Below the pieces are notes generated by a model, which saw only the letters and a list, made by a program, of their open reading frames with translations, ran no database searches and had not been told where the DNA came from. Positions 56,001 through 64,000 of a stretch of DNA of 64,000 bases are shown one piece after another. The DNA comes from Alitabrizicola rongguiensis (GTDB lineage: Bacteria > Pseudomonadota > Alphaproteobacteria > Rhodobacterales > Rhodobacteraceae). Position 1 is the stretch's first letter. Every line of letters begins with the position of its first letter. The position numbers were made by a program, and so were the translations under genes. Location of the stretch: contig NZ_JAKENF010000002.1 of NCBI RefSeq assembly GCF_021491355.1, forward strand, positions 682,001 through 746,000. The letters are read 5' to 3'.

Positions 56001-56752
56001 TCGCATCGCTGCCCATGTATGACCGGGCCGAGACGGCCGGGGCAAATGACCGGCTCTGGTCCGCAATCCGCGACCGGCTACGTGCCGGGGGAATCGAGGC
56101 GCCCGATGCGCTGATCCACGGCGCTCCGGATCTCTGGCCGCACTGGACCGCGCCCGATCTCGTGCTGTCGCAAACCTGCGGGTTTCCTTATCGGTCGCGG
56201 CTACATGGCAGAGTCACGCTTGTCGGCACGCCCGACTATGGCCTGGAGAGCTGCGAACCGGGGCACTACCGGAGCGTCTTCGTGGTGCGCGCCGACGACC
56301 CGCGCCCATCGCTGGCAGCGTTCGAAGGCGCGCGACTGGCCTGGAACGACGATCTTTCGCAATCCGGCTGGGCGGGACCGCAGACCCACCTGGCCCGTCT
56401 CGGCATCCGCGTGACACCTGTCCTGCGAACCGGCGGCCACAAGCTTTCGGCGATTGCGGTCAGCGAAGGACGCGCGGACATCGCCGCGCTGGATGCTGTG
56501 ACTTGGCGGTTGATCCAGGCCTACGACGACTTTGCCGCTCGGCTCCGCGTGGTCGGTCGCACCGATCCCTCGCCCGGGCTTCCTCTCATTTCGCGTGCGG
56601 GCATGGAACCAGATGTGATCTTCGATGCGGTTGAGGCCGCGATCGTGGCGATGCCCGCCGAGGACAGGCAGATCACGGGGCTCAAGGGTCTGGTTCGCAT
56701 CCCGGCCGAGAGCTATCTCGCGGTTCCGACGCCGCCGCCCCCGACCCTGTAA
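55997..56752 (+). CDS. PhnD-like periplasmic-type binding protein without a clear signal peptide
   Basis: A 251-residue phosphate/phosphonate binding-protein fold (PhnD/SsuA group). It opens MIASLPMYDRAETAGANDRL and has the SQTCGFPY strand, the FVVRADDPRPSL strand and a GRADIAALDAVT segment. No transmembrane or typical signal sequence is visible, so it may be cytosolic. There are no permease or ATPase genes. Coupled to terB by ATGA. Confidence 0.78.
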   Translation: MIASLPMYDRAETAGANDRLWSAIRDRLRAGGIEAPDALIHGAPDLWPHWTAPDLVLSQTCGFPYRSRLHGRVTLVGTPDYGLESCEPGHYRSVFVVRADDPRPSLAAFEGARLAWNDDLSQSGWAGPQTHLARLGIRVTPVLRTGGHKLSAIAVSEGRADIAALDAVTWRLIQAYDDFAARLRVVGRTDPSPGLPLISRAGMEPDVIFDAVEAAIVAMPAEDRQITGLKGLVRIPAESYLAVPTPPPPTL

Positions 56753-56825
56753 AAAAGGGCGCCGGTTGCCAAGACCTTCCGAGCACCGCTACCCTTGCCG
56801 AACCTGATCCTCCTGTCGGCCCCCC

Positions 56826-57569
56826 ATGAAAGCGCAGCTTGCCCTACTCGCCATCCTCGCCTTGCCTCTTCCGGCCGGGGCCGAAACCGTGCGTCTTGCA
56901 ACGGAAGGAGCATTTCCGCCCTTCAACTTTGTTGATGACAATGGCGAGGTCGCGGGCCTTGAACGGGAGTTGGGCGATCTTCTGTGCCAGCGTGCCCAAC
57001 TGACCTGCGGCTGGTCGGTGACCGACTGGGCATCGCTGTTGTCCGGATTGCAGGGCGGTCAGTCAGACGCCGTTCTGGCCGCAGTCACGATCACGCCAAA
57101 GCGTCAGGCGGAGTTCGACTTTACCCAGCCCTACCTCCCTCCTCCGGCATCAGTCTTTGTCGCGCCAACGGGCAAGACCGATATCTCGTCCGGCCTCGTT
57201 GCCGTTCTGACAGGCACGGTTCAGGCGGACTACTTGGCCAGTGAGGGGAGGCAGACCCTCGCGACCGCGACTGCCGACCAAGCCATTGCGGCGGTGGCTG
57301 GCGGCAAGGCGGTTGCGGCCCTGACTGACCGCATCTTCGCGCTTGGCGCAATTGAACGGGCCGAGGGGAACCTGGCGCTCGCCGGCACCCCGCTTTCGCT
57401 TGGACCAGGGATCGGCATCGCCCTGAGGCGGGATGAGCCGGAATTGAAAGCCAGCCTCGACCAGGCGATCGGCACGATGAAGTGCGACGGAAGCCTTGAT
57501 GCGCTGATCCTGAAATGGCTTGGCCCCGACGCGGATGTCTTTGGCGAGGCGGGCAAAACGCAGTGCTGA
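56826..57569 (+). CDS. Amino-acid-type ABC transporter binding protein
   Basis: A 247-residue periplasmic binding protein with signal peptide MKAQLALLAILALPLPAGAE. Family motifs RLATEGAFPPFNFVDDNGEV and GLERELGDLL follow. A CQRAQLTCGW pair may form a disulfide. Probably a polar amino acid binder; no permease is next to it. Upstream of the putrescine-like cluster, but separated from it by 275 bases. Confidence 0.85.
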   Translation: MKAQLALLAILALPLPAGAETVRLATEGAFPPFNFVDDNGEVAGLERELGDLLCQRAQLTCGWSVTDWASLLSGLQGGQSDAVLAAVTITPKRQAEFDFTQPYLPPPASVFVAPTGKTDISSGLVAVLTGTVQADYLASEGRQTLATATADQAIAAVAGGKAVAALTDRIFALGAIERAEGNLALAGTPLSLGPGIGIALRRDEPELKASLDQAIGTMKCDGSLDALILKWLGPDADVFGEAGKTQC

Positions 57570-57599
57570 CCCCTGCCAGGACGGAGCTGGTCCTCGCCT

Positions 57600-57689
57600 G
57601 AACACGTCATAGCGAGCGGACAGCTGCGCGAATCCCGCAAGGTCAGGCGAGAAAAGGCTTGCGCCAAGGGCCGCTCCGGTAGTATCCAT
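57600..57689 (-). pseudogene. Probable 5' relic of a HAD-type hydrolase gene
   Basis: Reading leftward from the ATG at 57689 gives about 30 residues (LFSPDLAGFAQLSARYDVF) that resemble the N-terminus of HAD-like hydrolases (RYDVFLLDQFGVL in the family). The frame then meets unrelated sequence and runs antisense into the binding-protein gene. The match is recognised by eye only. It may be a coincidence, but the position divergent to the GS gene fits a lost gene. Confidence 0.35.
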
Positions 57690-57705
57690 ATTTTGATCAA
57701 ATTAT
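57688..57705. promoter_or_regulatory. 18-base palindromic operator candidate
   Basis: ATATTTTGATCAAATTAT is a dyad with one mismatched pair; the core TTTGATCAAA is perfect. In a GC-rich genome this AT-rich palindrome is notable. It lies about 140 bases before the GS1 start and covers the start of the probable relic. The regulator is not known (GntR- or Lrp-like are plausible). Confidence 0.5.
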
Positions 57706-57844
57706 TCGGACACCCGTCCGGACCCGTGACGAAGCATGCCGTGCAACAGGTGTGCCGCGGGAGGGGATCGAAACTGGGGATAGGACCAAGGGCATGGTCC
57801 GCGCCGCTTCTTCTCGCGGTCAGCCGTGCTCCGACCTGACTGAC

Positions 57845-59188
57845 ATGACAGAGATGAAAAGCTGGCTTAGAAAGCACCCCGAGGTGCGTACCATCCGCGT
57901 GGCGGCGGCCGACCTGAACGGTCAGGCGCGCGGCAAGCGCATCCCGGCACGTTTTGCCGACAAGGTGGTAGAGGACGGGACAAGGTTCCCCTTCTCGGTG
58001 CTGAACCTCGACATCTGGGGCGAAGACATTGACGACAGCCCGCTCGTGTTCGAGCAGGGCGATGCCGACGGTGTCCTGAAACCGACCGAGCGCGGCTTCA
58101 TGCCGATGCCCTGGCTGGAAGCGCCGACCGCGCTTCTGCCTATCTGGATGTTCCGCGAGAACGGGATGCCATACGAGGGAGACCCGCGCCACGCACTGCG
58201 CGCCGTGCTCGAGCGGTTCAAGTCGATCGGGCTTACGCCGGTCGTGGCGGTGGAGCTTGAGTTCTTCCTGATCGACGACTCTGGCAAGACGCTGCAGGTG
58301 CCGCCTTCGCCCCGCTCGGGCAAGCGCCGGAAAGCGGCCGAGACGCTGTCGATCCGGGCGCTCGACGCCTTCGACACCTTCTTCACAGACCTCTATGACG
58401 CCTGCGAGGCGATGGACATTCCGGCCGACACCTCGACCTCGGAAACCGGTCTGGGCCAGTTCGAAGTGAACATGATGCATTCGGACGACGCGCTACGCGC
58501 CGCCGATGATGCCTGGCTGTTCAAGATGCTGGTGAAGGGCCTCGCCCGGCGCCATGGCTTCGCCGCCAGTTTCATGGCCAAGCCCTATCTGGAATACTCA
58601 GGCTCGGGCCTGCACACCCACTTCTCGCTGGTCGACGGCGAGGGGCGGAACGTGTTCAACGACGGGTCGGCGCAAGGGTCGCATTTCCTGCGTCACGCGG
58701 TCGCCGGCTGCCTTGATGCGATGCATGACTCGGCACTGATCTTCGCGCCTCATGCCAACAGCTACGACCGGCTGGTGCCCGACGCCCATGCGCCCACGGC
58801 GGTTGCCTGGGGCTACGAGAACCGCACGACCGCGATCCGCATCCCCGCCGGCAAGCCTGCGGCCCGGCGGATCGAGCATCGAGTGGCGGGTGGTGACGTG
58901 AACCCGTACCTGATGCTGACCGCGATCCTGGGCGCTGCCCTGTCGGGCATCGAAGACCGGATCGAACCGCCGGCACCGGTGACCGGCAACGCCTATGCGC
59001 TGGATCTGCAGCAAATCCCCACGACCTGGGAAGAGGCGATCGGCGCCTTCGAAAACAGCCGCATCATCGAACGGTTCCTGCCTCGCGAACTGATCCGCAA
59101 CTATGTCCTGACCAAGCGTCAGGAGCTTCACTACATGACGGAACTGAACCGCGAGGAGCAGGTCGAGTTGTACCTCGACACGGTCTGA
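57845..59188 (+). CDS. Glutamine synthetase-family protein 1 (PuuA-like)
   Basis: A 447-residue GS-fold ligase of the type that joins glutamate to amines. The beta-grasp N-domain begins SWLRKHPEVRTIRVAAAD, then VVAVELEFFLI with metal-binding Glu, TSTSETGLGQFEVNM and SGSGLHTHFSL. A gamma-glutamylpolyamine synthetase is the best match by family. The start at 57845 is chosen over 57752 and 57794 by the position of the conserved N-terminus. Confidence 0.85.
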   Translation: MTEMKSWLRKHPEVRTIRVAAADLNGQARGKRIPARFADKVVEDGTRFPFSVLNLDIWGEDIDDSPLVFEQGDADGVLKPTERGFMPMPWLEAPTALLPIWMFRENGMPYEGDPRHALRAVLERFKSIGLTPVVAVELEFFLIDDSGKTLQVPPSPRSGKRRKAAETLSIRALDAFDTFFTDLYDACEAMDIPADTSTSETGLGQFEVNMMHSDDALRAADDAWLFKMLVKGLARRHGFAASFMAKPYLEYSGSGLHTHFSLVDGEGRNVFNDGSAQGSHFLRHAVAGCLDAMHDSALIFAPHANSYDRLVPDAHAPTAVAWGYENRTTAIRIPAGKPAARRIEHRVAGGDVNPYLMLTAILGAALSGIEDRIEPPAPVTGNAYALDLQQIPTTWEEAIGAFENSRIIERFLPRELIRNYVLTKRQELHYMTELNREEQVELYLDTV

Positions 59189-59194
59189 TCCCTT

Positions 59195-59224
59195 TCCGGC
59201 AGCGGGGCTTGCCTCGCTGCCGGA
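59195..59224. other. 10-base hairpin after the first GS gene
   Basis: TCCGGCAGCG and CGCTGCCGGA pair perfectly around a GGGCTTGCCT loop, 6 bases after the GS1 stop. It may reduce readthrough into the amidotransferase, or stabilise the message. No T tract. Confidence 0.4.
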
Positions 59225-59263
59225 GCGCGCCTAGCTTGTTCTCGTAGATAATTCGGACATTCC

Positions 59264-59971
59264 ATGCTGATTGGCATCCTCCAGACCGGCGAATCCCCCG
59301 ACGCACTTCGCGGCGACATGGGCGATTATCCCGATTTCTTCGAGACCTTGCTCGCAGGCCGCGGCCTGACCTTCCGCAGGTGGGCGGTCCTTCGGAACGA
59401 CCTCCCGAAGGACGTGCATGAATGCGAGGGTTGGCTGATAACCGGCTCGCGCTTCGGCGCCTACGAGCCGCATCCCTGGATCCCGCCACTGGAAGACTTC
59501 ATCCGCAAGTCTTATGCCGAACATGTCCCGGTTGTGGGCGTGTGCTTCGGCCATCAGATCATCGCTCAGGCGATGGGCGGCAAGGTCGAGAAGTACAAGG
59601 GCGGCTGGTCCGTCGGCCCGACTGAATACGATTTCGGCGACCGCACCTATACGTTGAACGCCTGGCACCAGGACCAGGTTACCGAAAAACCGGACAGCGC
59701 CGAGGTACTCGCCTCGACCGATTTCTGCGCCAATGCGGCGCTCCTCTATGACGACCGCATGTTTACCGTCCAGCCTCACCCCGAATTCCGCAAGGAGTTC
59801 ATGGAGGGGCTGATAAAGTACCGGGGGCCGGGTCTTGTCCCCGACGCAATCCTTGCCGATGCGGAGAACCGCATCGACACGCCGCTCGACAGCCCGTCGA
59901 TGGCGGACCGGATCGCGCAATTCTTCCTGACCCACAAAGCGAAACTCGGGGCCGAGAAGCTCCGCGCCTGA
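59264..59971 (+). CDS. Class I glutamine amidotransferase-like protein
   Basis: A 235-residue GATase1 with Cys94 (GVCFGHQI), His172 and Glu174 (QPHPEF). It is of the GMP-synthase-like, YfeJ-type branch, not the PuuD branch that hydrolyses gamma-glutamyl-GABA. It lies between two GS genes. Ammonia delivery or gamma-glutamyl hydrolysis are both possible. Confidence 0.85.
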   Translation: MLIGILQTGESPDALRGDMGDYPDFFETLLAGRGLTFRRWAVLRNDLPKDVHECEGWLITGSRFGAYEPHPWIPPLEDFIRKSYAEHVPVVGVCFGHQIIAQAMGGKVEKYKGGWSVGPTEYDFGDRTYTLNAWHQDQVTEKPDSAEVLASTDFCANAALLYDDRMFTVQPHPEFRKEFMEGLIKYRGPGLVPDAILADAENRIDTPLDSPSMADRIAQFFLTHKAKLGAEKLRA

Positions 59972-59982
59972 TTTTCGGCCGC

Positions 59983-59995
59983 GGGGGCCACCCCC
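59983..59995. other. G/C hairpin between amidotransferase and second GS
   Basis: GGGGG and CCCCC pair around CCA, in a run that lacks the GGAGGATATTT tail seen at 11306-11316. Possible weak attenuator. The loop is minimal. Confidence 0.25.
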
Positions 59996-60012
59996 CCAAG
60001 AACGTGTGACTT

Positions 60013-61368
60013 ATGTCCAAATGGACTGAACAGCTGCCTGAGGCAGCGCGAGACTACATTGGCAACCGCCGTGTCGACGAAGTGGAATGCGTGATCGGCG
60101 ACATTGCCGGCGTGGCGCGCGGGAAGGCCATGCCCGCCGCTAAATTCGCCAAGCAGACGAATTATTTCCTGCCGAACTCGATCTTCCTTCAGACCATCAC
60201 GGGCGAATGGGCGGACAACCCCTTCGACGCGTTTACCGAACCCGACATGATCCTCGAGCCCGACTGGACCACCGCCACAGCGGCGCCATGGACGGCCGAC
60301 ATAACGCTGCAGGTCATCCACGATGCCAAGGACCAGGAGGGGAACTATGTCCCCTTTGCACCGCGCAACGTGCTGCGCCGGATCGTGAAACTCTACGAGG
60401 ACCAGGGATGGCGTCCGGTCGTTGCGCCCGAGATGGAGTTCTTCCTGACCGCCCGCAACATTGACCCGAACCAGCCGGTGATCCCGCCGATGGGCCGTTC
60501 GGGCCGCCGTGCGGCGGGCAAGCAAGCCTATTCGCTGTCGGCCATCGACGAATACGGCAAGGTGATCGACGACATCTACGATTTCGCCGAGGCGCAGGGG
60601 CTGGAGATCGACGGAATCCTGCAGGAAGGTGGCGCCGGGCAGATCGAGCTGAACCTCGCCCATGGCGACCCGGTCCGGCTGGCAGACGATGTGTTCTTCT
60701 TCAAGCGTTTGATCCGCGAGGCGGCGCTGCGCCATGATTGCTTTGCCACCTTCATGGCCAAGCCGATCGCGGGCGAGCCTGGCAGCGCGATGCACATCCA
60801 CACCTCGGTTGTTGACATCAAGACGGGCAAGAACATCTTCGCCGGCCCGAAGGGGGTCGAGACAGATGCCTTCGGCCACTTCATCGGCGGATTGCAAAAG
60901 CATCTCGGTGCAGGCGTCGCCCTGTTTGCGCCTTACGTGAACAGCTACCGCCGCTACGTTCCGGACTTTGCCGCGCCGATCAACCTGGAATGGGGACGTG
61001 ACAACCGCACCACGGGCCTCCGCGTTCCGATTTCCGGATCTGCGGCGCGCCGGGTCGAAAACCGTCTGCCGGGGATGGACTGCAACCCCTATCTCGGGAT
61101 CGCGGCCACGCTTGCCTGCGGTTATCTGGGCCTTGTCAACCAGACTGAATCCCGCCCCGAGTTCAAGGGCAACGCCTATATCGACAATGACGAGATCCCG
61201 ACAACACTTGGCGATGCGCTCGATCTTCTGGAAGAGGATGAAGCGCTGAAAGACGTGATGGGACGCGAGTTCGTGGCGGTCTATGACTCGGTCAAGCGGA
61301 ACGAGTACAAGGAGTTCCTGCAAGTCATCAGCCCCTGGGAGCGTGAACACCTTCTGACGAACGTGTGA
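60013..61368 (+). CDS. puuA: Glutamine synthetase-family protein 2 (PuuA-like)
   Basis: A 451-residue GS-fold ligase of the PuuA type. Motifs VECVIGDIAGVARGK, VVAPEMEFFLT, GGAGQIELNLAHGDP and GSAMHIHTSVVD carry the metal and glutamate residues. It makes gamma-glutamylputrescine from glutamate, ATP and putrescine. It differs strongly from GS1, so the two are not recent copies. The oxidase starts 4 bases after its stop. Confidence 0.88.
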   Translation: MSKWTEQLPEAARDYIGNRRVDEVECVIGDIAGVARGKAMPAAKFAKQTNYFLPNSIFLQTITGEWADNPFDAFTEPDMILEPDWTTATAAPWTADITLQVIHDAKDQEGNYVPFAPRNVLRRIVKLYEDQGWRPVVAPEMEFFLTARNIDPNQPVIPPMGRSGRRAAGKQAYSLSAIDEYGKVIDDIYDFAEAQGLEIDGILQEGGAGQIELNLAHGDPVRLADDVFFFKRLIREAALRHDCFATFMAKPIAGEPGSAMHIHTSVVDIKTGKNIFAGPKGVETDAFGHFIGGLQKHLGAGVALFAPYVNSYRRYVPDFAAPINLEWGRDNRTTGLRVPISGSAARRVENRLPGMDCNPYLGIAATLACGYLGLVNQTESRPEFKGNAYIDNDEIPTTLGDALDLLEEDEALKDVMGREFVAVYDSVKRNEYKEFLQVISPWEREHLLTNV

Positions 61369-61372
61369 CGCC

Positions 61373-62674
61373 ATGAACCTGCTTTTTGCGAACGACAGGG
61401 CGGGGGAGTATCCCCCGTCCTACTACGCCGCCACAGCAGCTCCGCTTGGCCCCTTCCCCGAACTCAAAGGCGAGGTAAAGGCCGACGTCTGCATTGTCGG
61501 CGCCGGCTATACTGGCCTTTCGGCAGCCCTGCATCTCGCCCAACGCGGCCGCAAGGTGGTGTTGGTAGAAGCGCATCGCGTCGGCTTCGGCGCCTCGGGG
61601 CGCAATGGCGGGCAGGTCGGCTCGGGCCAACGGCTTGAACAGGACGAACTCGAGAAGATGGTCGGCCGAGAACAGGCGCGGCGGCTTTGGGACTTCGCTG
61701 AAGAGGCGAAGGATCTTGTCCGCTCGCTCATCCTCGACCACGCGATGCCGGTGACCTTCTACCCTGGCGTTGCACATGCCTGCTGGACCGAAGGCGAGGT
61801 CAGACATTCGCGCGAGACCGCCGAGAAACTCGTTCGCGACTATGGCTATTCCCAGATCGAGACTCTGGACCAGGCCGGCATCCGCCGCCTGATCGGATCA
61901 ACGGCCTATAAGGGTGGGGACATTGACCGCGGCGCGGGCCATGTACATCCGCTGAACTACGCGATTGGTCTTGCGATGGCGGCGGCCAAGGCGGGCGTCA
62001 TCATCCAAGAAAAGACGCTGGTTCATGCCGTGGAAGGTGGGGCGAAGCCGGTCGTACGCACCCAGCACGGCCGGGTGTTGGCCGATCAGGTGATCCTCGC
62101 CGCCAACGGCTATCTTGGCGGGCTTGAGCCGAAGGTCGCCGCGCGGGTCATGCCGATCAACAACTTCATTGTCGCGACCGAACCTCTGGGCAATCGTGCG
62201 AAAGAGATCCTTTCCGAGCCCGTCGCCGTTGCCGACACAAAGTTTGTGGTCAACTACTGGCGGCTGAGCGAAGACAACCGCCTGCTGTTCGGCGGCGGCG
62301 AAAGCTATGGCTACCGTTTCCCCGATCTGGTGAAGACGGTGAAGAAGCCGATGCTCGAGGTCTATCCGCAACTGGCCGATGCGCGGATCGATTACGCCTG
62401 GGGTGGGACGTTGGCCATCACCATGAACCGGATGCCCTGCTTCATCAGGCCTAAACAGAATGTGCTGTCGGCCTCGGGCTATTCCGGCCATGGCGTGGCG
62501 ATGGCGACGCTCGCGGGCAAGATGCTTGCCGAAGCCTCCTGCGGAGAGACGGAACGCTTCGACGTGATGGCGGGCCTGCCCCAGCCCCGCTTCCCCGGCG
62601 GCGCGGCGCTGCGCTGGCCGATGCTGGTCGCCGCCATGACCTGGTACTCGATGCGAGATCGGCTCGGCCTCTGA
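61373..62674 (+). CDS. puuB: FAD-dependent gamma-glutamylputrescine oxidase-like enzyme
   Basis: A 433-residue DAO-family oxidase of the PuuB type. The Rossmann FAD motif is VCIVGAGYTGLSAAL (39-53), then GFGASGRNGGQVGSG. The C-terminal substrate part has WGGTLAITMNRMPC and SGYSGHGVAMAT. It oxidises gamma-glutamylputrescine to an aldehyde. The aldehyde dehydrogenase (puuC) is not next to it. Confidence 0.9.
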   Translation: MNLLFANDRAGEYPPSYYAATAAPLGPFPELKGEVKADVCIVGAGYTGLSAALHLAQRGRKVVLVEAHRVGFGASGRNGGQVGSGQRLEQDELEKMVGREQARRLWDFAEEAKDLVRSLILDHAMPVTFYPGVAHACWTEGEVRHSRETAEKLVRDYGYSQIETLDQAGIRRLIGSTAYKGGDIDRGAGHVHPLNYAIGLAMAAAKAGVIIQEKTLVHAVEGGAKPVVRTQHGRVLADQVILAANGYLGGLEPKVAARVMPINNFIVATEPLGNRAKEILSEPVAVADTKFVVNYWRLSEDNRLLFGGGESYGYRFPDLVKTVKKPMLEVYPQLADARIDYAWGGTLAITMNRMPCFIRPKQNVLSASGYSGHGVAMATLAGKMLAEASCGETERFDVMAGLPQPRFPGGAALRWPMLVAAMTWYSMRDRLGL

Positions 62675-62692
62675 CTCGGCGAAATCTGCGCT

Positions 62693-62707
62693 TTGACGCG
62701 GCGTCAA
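62693..62707. promoter_or_regulatory. 15-base perfect dyad before the aminotransferase
   Basis: TTGACGC-G-GCGTCAA is symmetrical around the central G, 99 bases before the DegT start. It includes a TTGACG that could serve as a -35. An operator is the natural reading, but no protein is known. Confidence 0.4.
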
Positions 62708-62806
62708 GGCGCGGGTTTTGGCGCATGGCGCAAGTTGCCTCTCGCCAAATGCGGCGCCGCTGTTTACAGAATTCCTAAAGAAGACCTTCAGGAAAGTTGT
62801 CGAAGC

Positions 62807-63997
62807 ATGGCCGCAGACGGACCGATCAGCCCGCCCAACGTCTATGACGCCGAACCGATCCCTGAAGCCGCGCGGGACGAGATCGACAGGCTGCTCACCT
62901 CGGGTGACCTGTTCCGCTACACCGCACCGGAAGGCGCGCCGGTGGCCCTCCTCGAGGCCGAGTTTGCCGACCTTCTCGGCAGCAGATATGCACTTGCCGT
63001 GGCCTCCTGTTCCGCCGCGTTGTTCCTGTCGCTGAAGGCGCTGGACCTGCCGCGCGGCGCCCGGGTGGCGATCCCGGCCTTCACCTTTGCCGCCGTGCCC
63101 TCGGCGATCGTCCATGCCGACTGCGTGCCGGTGCTGATCGAGGTCGGATCGAATTACCGGGTCGACATCGCCGATCTCAAGGCGAAGATCGCGGAAGGGC
63201 TCGACGCCATGCTCATCAGCCACATGCGCGGCCATACCTCGGACATGGATGCGATCATGGAACTGGCGGAAGCTGCTGCGATCCCTGTGATCGAGGATGC
63301 GGCCCATTCGCTTGGCACAACGTGGGCGGGGCGGAACATCGGCACCATCGGTAAGGTCGGATGCTTCAGTTTCCAGTCCTACAAGCTCATCAACGCTGGC
63401 GAAGGCGGGATCCTCGTTACCGACGATCCTGAAGTCGCGGCACGGGCGATCATCATGTCGGGCGCATACGAGCAGAACTGGAAGAAGCATCCCGGCCTGC
63501 AGAACAGCTTCGGCCACTGGCAGAACAAGCTGCCGCTCTACAACACGCGAATGCAGAACCTCTCGGCCGCGGTCATACGGCCGCAGATACCGGAGCTGGC
63601 GCGGCGCGTTGCAGACGGGCGGGCGAACCATGACTACGTTGCCGGCCTTCTCAATGCCTCGCCCTGGCTCGATGTCCCGCCGCCACTGCCGCAGGAAGTG
63701 CGCGCGCCGGACTCCATCCAGTTCAATCTTGTCGGCTTCGATACCGATGCCGAGGCGCTGGCGTTTCAGGATGCTTGCAAACGGCGGGGTGTTGGTGTTC
63801 AGGTCTTCGGCTTGAGCGAGGGCAATGCCCGCGCCTACTGGAACTGGCAGTTCCTCGGCGATCTGCCTGACCTGCCGCAGACCCGCGCGATGCTCATGCG
63901 GGCCTGTGACATGCGCCTGCCCGCGCGGCTGACGAAGCCCGATCTGGACTTCATCGCCCAGGCGATCTTTGCCGCAGCGGCAGAGACGAAGGGCTAG
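62807..63997 (+). CDS. DegT/DnrJ/EryC1-family aminotransferase
   Basis: A 396-residue PLP aminotransferase. Catalytic Lys193 lies in FSFQSYKLINAGEGG, and PLP motifs GSRYALAVASCSAAL, IPAFTFAAVPSAI and VIEDAAHSLGTTW are conserved. Members aminate keto sugars for surface polysaccharides or antibiotics. It follows puuB on the same strand after a 132-base gap with its own dyad, so it may be a separate unit. Confidence 0.88.
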   Translation: MAADGPISPPNVYDAEPIPEAARDEIDRLLTSGDLFRYTAPEGAPVALLEAEFADLLGSRYALAVASCSAALFLSLKALDLPRGARVAIPAFTFAAVPSAIVHADCVPVLIEVGSNYRVDIADLKAKIAEGLDAMLISHMRGHTSDMDAIMELAEAAAIPVIEDAAHSLGTTWAGRNIGTIGKVGCFSFQSYKLINAGEGGILVTDDPEVAARAIIMSGAYEQNWKKHPGLQNSFGHWQNKLPLYNTRMQNLSAAVIRPQIPELARRVADGRANHDYVAGLLNASPWLDVPPPLPQEVRAPDSIQFNLVGFDTDAEALAFQDACKRRGVGVQVFGLSEGNARAYWNWQFLGDLPDLPQTRAMLMRACDMRLPARLTKPDLDFIAQAIFAAAAETKG

Positions 63998-64000
63998 AGC

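Overview
The window reads as a stretch of chromosome from a high-GC alphaproteobacterium of the Rhodobacteraceae/Paracoccaceae (Rhodobacter, Gemmobacter or Tabrizicola-like). The grounds are GC-rich codon use, an RpoH1-type sigma-32, alphaproteobacterial DUF families (DUF6476, DUF2842, DUF1178, DUF2065), an Anbu proteasome-like operon, a Fur/Mur-type box at mntH, and one copy of a C-rich intergenic element that, from memory, is typical of this family. Genes are densely packed, many as 4-base ATGA overlaps. I see no rRNA, tRNA, CRISPR array, insertion sequence or prophage. No gene-free gap exceeds about 300 bases; the largest is 57570-57844.

Layout. 1-2.6 kb: the 5' part of an SUV3-like RNA helicase and a TPR protein (-), then an SCP2-domain protein and a lysophospholipase-like hydrolase (+). 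2.7-6.7 kb: the Anbu operon on the minus strand (ATP-grasp, alpha-E, transglutaminase, Anbu). 6.8-9.6 kb: a ligase-associated exonuclease and ATP-dependent DNA ligase. 9.6-17.3 kb: opgG, oligoendopeptidase F, a GNAT enzyme, a Gfo/Idh/MocA oxidoreductase, rpoH, an RluA-type pseudouridine synthase and a DUF6476 protein. 17.4-24.3 kb: a polyamine-type ABC transporter (potABCD-like) flanked by two amidases. 24.3-30.9 kb: overlapping ThpR, HDAC-family and periplasmic GPx genes, then NUDIX, DUF1178, an adrenodoxin-type ferredoxin, a sulfotransferase, a peptidoglycan-binding lipoprotein and the protease DegP.

31-45.9 kb: rpiA-gor-hflK-hflC-DUF2065-degP run in one direction on the minus strand; divergent from rpiA is mntH. 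An EF-hand protein, GST, serine ammonia-lyase, a second sulfotransferase, a DMT exporter, thiamine diphosphokinase, a 677-residue acidic protein of unknown function, DUF2842 and purA follow. 46-56.8 kb: a GT61 glycosyltransferase, secG, pyrG, a glycine-zipper lipoprotein with a clear terminator, a third sulfotransferase, GFA and ABM proteins, a lone TatA, PPK2, a GT39-type membrane protein, rlmJ, and a TerB/PhnD-like pair. 56.8-64 kb: an amino-acid-type binding protein, then a putrescine-utilisation-like cluster (two glutamine synthetase paralogues, a class I amidotransferase, a PuuB-type oxidase) and a DegT/DnrJ aminotransferase.

Themes. Polyamine uptake (potABCD) and gamma-glutamylation-type catabolism (puu-like genes) occur about 40 kb apart. 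Membrane and envelope quality control is concentrated at 29-33 kb (HflKC, DegP). The most under-explained elements are the Anbu operon, the 677-residue acidic protein, the TerB/PhnD-like pair with a predicted leaderless promoter, and the puu-like cluster, which has an 18-base palindrome and a probable HAD-hydrolase relic in its upstream gap.
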